Shown here: positions 41,449-43,916 of the stretch, piece after piece | How positions within the stretch are numbered: position 1 is the first letter of the stretch | Layout of the letters: each line of letters opens with the position of its first letter | Notes under the pieces: generated by a model | The model's input: only the letters and a program-made list of their open reading frames with translations | Database searches by the model: none | What the model was told of the DNA's origin: nothing | Assembly (NCBI GenBank): GCA_014377485.1 | Contig: JACMPM010000044.1 | Location: forward strand, 1 to 43,916 | Direction of reading: 5' to 3' | Origin: Bacteriovorax sp. | Lineage (GTDB): Bacteria; Bdellovibrionota; Bacteriovoracia; Bacteriovoracales; Bacteriovoracaceae | DNA length: 43,916 bases | Position numbers and translations under genes: made by a program

Positions 41449-42078
41449 TTAATTAATAAGTGATAGTGAGAAAATCTGATCTTGATGATACCAAATTTCT
41501 GCGAAATTTTCGATTAAAAGGACTCTACTGCCTCCTCTTAATGCTAAAAATAAAGGGTCAGTAAATAACTCAACTTTTGTTTCTTCCGATAAATAACTTT
41601 TAAAGTCTTTAAAGATTATTTTTACACTTAAATCAATGGTTGATCTTTTAAGTTCGCCTCGGACAAAAGGATTTCGCTCGGCAGGGTCTTGAAGGTTGAT
41701 GGAGAAATCAATTTGATTATTATAACGGTATTTTCTGGTGGCCTTTAATTCCCGAAGAACAATGTCTCGTTCAAGGAAATTAAATAGCACTTTTTCTTTT
41801 GAATAATACTGACCTTTCATTTTTTTAAACGTCAGATCGATACAGGCAGCAGGATCTAGCAGGTGAAACAAGGCCTTGGTCACCAGCTCGATTGTGACTA
41901 AGAAAGATGGATTAACAGTACGAGGCTTAAGAGCAGCACCCAGCAAATAAAATTCACTGATTGATTCAAAGCTTAAATTTGCTAGGCTTTTTTTCAAAGC
42001 GATAGATAATTTATTATCCATCGCTTCGTCACCTGTTCCCCATTCTTCTTTTGTAGGAAAAAGACTTAGGTCCAACAT
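41449..42078 (-). CDS. Unknown 209-residue cytoplasmic protein
   Basis: No signal peptide or membrane helix. Sequence looks like an ordered mixed fold (SESISEFYLL-type helical front, LRELKATRKYRYNNQIDFSI strand-rich middle, LFLALRGGSRVLLIENFAEI near the end). No family recognised. Its ATG shares one base with the upstream gene's stop (TAATG) and tldD starts 26 bases on, so it is translated with both. A TldDE-related role can only be guessed from position. Confidence 0.6.
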   Translation of the reverse strand: MLDLSLFPTKEEWGTGDEAMDNKLSIALKKSLANLSFESISEFYLLGAALKPRTVNPSFLVTIELVTKALFHLLDPAACIDLTFKKMKGQYYSKEKVLFNFLERDIVLRELKATRKYRYNNQIDFSINLQDPAERNPFVRGELKRSTIDLSVKIIFKDFKSYLSEETKVELFTDPLFLALRGGSRVLLIENFAEIWYHQDQIFSLSLIN

Positions 42079-42503
42079 TATTTTAAAAGAGTTTTTAATT
42101 CGATATTAAGATTTTTATTTCCCACATCCGTAGAAGGAAATTTTTTATCAAATCCTTCGATCGCCCCTTTTTTATCGAGTGCATCACCACTTGGTGAATA
42201 ACGAGCAATAATATGAAGTGGTCCCTTTAATGAAGATCCGGCCATCATAATATTTTTATCGGTAATCACGAAAGCTTGTGGAAATTTTGGATTTTCAATT
42301 TTAATGACTGCGATCGGAGGTGAGCGATCCCCTGGATTAGAGTCTGGCCCTGCCTGTTTCGCTATAACAAATAATACTCCATGGGGAGTTAAGTTTTTCT
42401 CAAGACCTTTTAAAAGAGTAACTGTTCCGCCGACTTTTGGGTCGATAAAAGCAAAAACATTAAGTGACGCAAAAACTGTTAACAATAAAACCATTTTTTT
42501 CAT
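42078..42503 (-). CDS. Secreted stand-alone CcmI/CycH C-terminal-like domain
   Basis: 141 residues from the ATG at 42503 (GGGAG five bases upstream; the in-frame TTG at 42515 precedes it). Signal peptide about 1-18 (ending NVFAF). The mature domain follows the pattern of the periplasmic C-terminal domain of CcmI/CycH cytochrome c maturation proteins: GGTVTLLKGL, GVLFVIAKQAG, PPIAVIKIENPKFPQAFVI, MMAGSSLKGPLHIIARYSPS, GDALDKKGAIEGF. In CcmI this domain binds apocytochrome c; here it is alone, without the TPR part. No other Ccm gene is in the window. Moderate confidence, from motif memory. Confidence 0.65.
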   Translation of the reverse strand: MKKMVLLLTVFASLNVFAFIDPKVGGTVTLLKGLEKNLTPHGVLFVIAKQAGPDSNPGDRSPPIAVIKIENPKFPQAFVITDKNIMMAGSSLKGPLHIIARYSPSGDALDKKGAIEGFDKKFPSTDVGNKNLNIELKTLLK

Positions 42504-42557
42504 GAATACTCCCAAACTCTGTAGTCTATCTTATTGCACTTTTATACCAATTGATTG

Positions 42558-43346
42558 ATGCTTAAGTCTAATATGGACGTAAAAAAATTAAAAATTACGG
42601 TAATTGGTTGTGGGTGGTTGGGACTTCCCCTTTGTGAACGCTTAATTGCAGATGGTCACAAGGTGGTTACAACGACTACTACACCAGAAAAAAAAGAACA
42701 ACTTAGTAAAAAATTAGATATTCATTTGTTTGACGTGATCTCACAAGTGCCCGATCAAAACCTCCTTGCCTGCGACGTCATCATTTATACCATTCCACCT
42801 TTAGGTCTTGGTGAAATTGAGCGTTTTTTTCATGCGGTTGATCCTGACTCTAAAATCATTTTCATAAGTTCAACTTCAGTTTATGGAAAATCTTCTGGTG
42901 CTATCAATGAAGATTCAGAACTTACTCCTCAAACAAAAAATGGAAAATACCTTAAAGCTTCTGAGAGTTATTTGCGCTCGCATTTTAAAAACTTAACGAT
43001 AGTTCGTCCCGGTGGGCTATATGGTGAAAGCCGTCATCCTGTTTATTTTCTTCAAGGGAAAACTGATTTAACGACTGGACAAGAACTCCTTCATCTGGTT
43101 CATCTTGATGATTGTATTGAGGCCATTGATAAGATTATTGAAAATCAAAGTTGGTCTGAGGATTTTAACTTGGTAAATGACCTGAGGATTTCTAAAGAAG
43201 ATTATTATACTGATGAAGCTCGGAAATTGGGCTTAACTCCTCCCTCTTATATTCATACGCCTCAAGAGAATCCGACGAATATTAGTAATGAGAAATCTAA
43301 AAAGTTATTGTCGATGCAATATAAAAATCAGCAAAAATTGAATTAA
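42558..43346 (+). CDS. NAD(P)-dependent epimerase/dehydrogenase, YeeZ-like
   Basis: About 262 residues. Rossmann start VIGCGWLGLPLCERL, then FISSTSVYGKSSG with a Ser and a Tyr of the extended SDR type, and VRPGGLYGESRHP. The GCGWLG form with this length fits YeeZ-type proteins. Start could be the ATG at 42558 or at 42576; neither has a strong ribosome site. It is divergent from the CcmI-like gene with only 54 bases between. Confidence 0.85.
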   Translation: MLKSNMDVKKLKITVIGCGWLGLPLCERLIADGHKVVTTTTTPEKKEQLSKKLDIHLFDVISQVPDQNLLACDVIIYTIPPLGLGEIERFFHAVDPDSKIIFISSTSVYGKSSGAINEDSELTPQTKNGKYLKASESYLRSHFKNLTIVRPGGLYGESRHPVYFLQGKTDLTTGQELLHLVHLDDCIEAIDKIIENQSWSEDFNLVNDLRISKEDYYTDEARKLGLTPPSYIHTPQENPTNISNEKSKKLLSMQYKNQQKLN

Positions 43347-43369
43347 GAACAAAATTTTTGATCGTTTAA

Positions 43370-43384
43370 TGTTAAATTTTAACA
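43370..43384. promoter_or_regulatory. 15-bp palindrome upstream of DUF4160 gene
   Basis: TGTTAAA, one centre T, TTTAACA: seven paired bases each side, 94 bases before the DUF4160 start and 24 after the YeeZ-like stop. Candidate operator for the pair; it has no T-run and is not a terminator. Confidence 0.4.
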
Positions 43385-43446
43385 ATTCCCCGATTCAACT
43401 CTACATCTATTAATAATTTAGAAACATTATTTTCAATAAATGATTC

Positions 43447-43481
43447 GCATAGACATAGATCAATCCAAGGAATGTCTATGC
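43447..43481 (+). promoter_or_regulatory. Perfect 10-bp inverted repeat burying the DUF4160 start codon
   Basis: GCATAGACAT (43447-43456) and ATGTCTATGC (43472-43481) pair fully around a 15-base loop. The loop holds the Shine-Dalgarno AAGGA; the right arm holds both candidate start codons (43472 and 43478). In RNA the start would be closed inside the stem; in DNA it is a symmetric operator. Confidence 0.65.
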
Positions 43482-43738
43482 CTACAATTTCTCAGTTTTA
43501 TGGAATTTATATTCTCTTATACCCAAGAGAGCATAATCCACCTCATTTCCACGTTAGATATAGCGGGTTTAAGGCCTCTGTTAATATTCGCAATGGGGAA
43601 ATTTTAGCAGGAAAATTACCTATCAAGGCCAGGTCTTTAACAGAAGAATGGAGACTTATTCATCAAAAAGAACTTCTTCAAGCATGGGATATGATGCTAA
43701 AATTCGAAAAGGTAAAAAAGATTCCAGGATTAGAATAA
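43478..43738 (+). CDS. DUF4160 protein (candidate toxin of a TA pair)
   Basis: 86 residues. MPTISQFYGIYILLY, HNPPHFHVRYSG and the C-terminal WRLIHQKELLQAWDMM are the DUF4160 hallmarks. The start at 43478 is preferred over 43472 because AAGGAA lies five bases upstream and the family begins MPTI. Its TAA shares one base with the DUF2442 start. DUF4160 and DUF2442 genes recur together and are predicted as a toxin-antitoxin module; activity is not proven by sequence. Confidence 0.88.
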   Translation: MPTISQFYGIYILLYPREHNPPHFHVRYSGFKASVNIRNGEILAGKLPIKARSLTEEWRLIHQKELLQAWDMMLKFEKVKKIPGLE

Positions 43739-43916
43739 TGGACCTTCAAGAAGTTGTTGAAGCACTGGCCCTCCCAGAAAAAATTCTCTATTTAAGATTC
43801 TCCAATGGAAAAGATGGAATGTTTTGTTTCGAAGACTATTTTCCATACGAAGGTATTTTTAAAAAATTAAAGAACAAATCTTTGTTTAATAAAGTTTCTG
43901 TAAATCAGTTTGGAAC
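43738..43916 (+). CDS. DUF2442 protein, cut by window end (candidate antitoxin)
   Basis: The frame opens at the ATG 43738-43740 inside TAATG and runs to the window edge (59 complete codons). It begins MDLQEVVEALALPEKILYLR and continues FSNGKDGMFCFEDYFPYEGI, matching the DUF2442 pattern of a short strand-rich domain that tracks the local phrase 'F.dG..g..d'. About 20-30 residues are probably missing. Confidence 0.75.
   Translation, partial: MDLQEVVEALALPEKILYLRFSNGKDGMFCFEDYFPYEGIFKKLKNKSLFNKVSVNQFG

Noticed and set aside
1-43916. tRNA, rRNA, CRISPR array, insertion sequence, prophage or biosynthetic cluster
   Set aside because: No matching signatures on either strand: no tRNA T-loop, no regular repeat-spacer pattern, no transposase or integrase, no capsid or synthase modules.

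Overview
The window is about 44 kb of AT-rich, gene-dense bacterial chromosome. Genes run in tight co-directional blocks, often overlapping by 1 to 16 bases. The mix suggests a Gram-negative of the Bdellovibrionota, probably the Bacteriovorax/Peredibacter side: an Omp85-type barrel, L,D-transpeptidase and LolD-like genes, many short secreted proteins, a fragment resembling the TIGR02147 family common in Bdellovibrio relatives, and an E. coli-type SpeD. This placement is inference; no rRNA or marker gene is present. I see no tRNA, rRNA, CRISPR array, insertion sequence or prophage.

Layout. 1-3186 (minus): a 23S rRNA methyltransferase of RlmI type cut by the window edge, a GAF histidine kinase and an EamA transporter. 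3205-4690 is a patch of decay: a DUF1003 gene with an internal deletion, then a chimera of a TIGR02147-like start and a zinc-peptidase fragment, then a 3' remnant with a strong terminator. 4735-6462 is an MsbA-like ABC exporter, converging on a second orphan GAF-PAS histidine kinase. 8223-12009 (minus) is a tesA-ybbA-ybbP type operon. 12382-13993 holds an Omp85-type barrel and a second DUF1003 protein, followed by a 500-base tract with a hairpin and a possible gene remnant.

14496-17290 is a polyamine locus: speE (minus) divergent from speD-srkA (plus). Small secreted proteins and an SDR follow. 19595-25128 (minus) is probably one long transcript: ABC-F, DsbA/HCCA-isomerase-like protein, cyclophilin, SlyD, an L,D-transpeptidase-like protein, a QueD-like protein and FolE. 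Then come a degenerate HD-GYP-like protein (plus) and rapA (minus) behind two small proteins, one a 45-residue membrane peptide.

29655-33395 (plus) carries a YkpA/YbiT-type ABC-F with one ATP site apparently dead, a KirBac potassium channel overlapping a GNAT acetyltransferase, and a YebC regulator. 33428-34615 (minus) is a threonyl-tRNA synthetase lacking the TGS and editing domains, with a structured leader. 35334-42503 (minus) is an apparent eight-gene operon: a stand-alone CcmI C-terminal-like protein, an unknown protein, tldD, a tldE/pmbA partner, then ribD-ribE-ribBA-ribH for the whole riboflavin branch from GTP except the phosphatase. The right edge has a YeeZ-like dehydrogenase and a DUF4160/DUF2442 pair, a candidate toxin-antitoxin module whose start codon sits in a perfect 10-bp stem.

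Most of the window is housekeeping. The best second looks are the DUF4160/DUF2442 control region, the editing-less ThrRS and its leader, the asymmetric ABC-F, the divergent L,D-transpeptidase and the decayed patch at 3.2-4.7 kb. I saw no clear multi-gene system of a wholly new kind.
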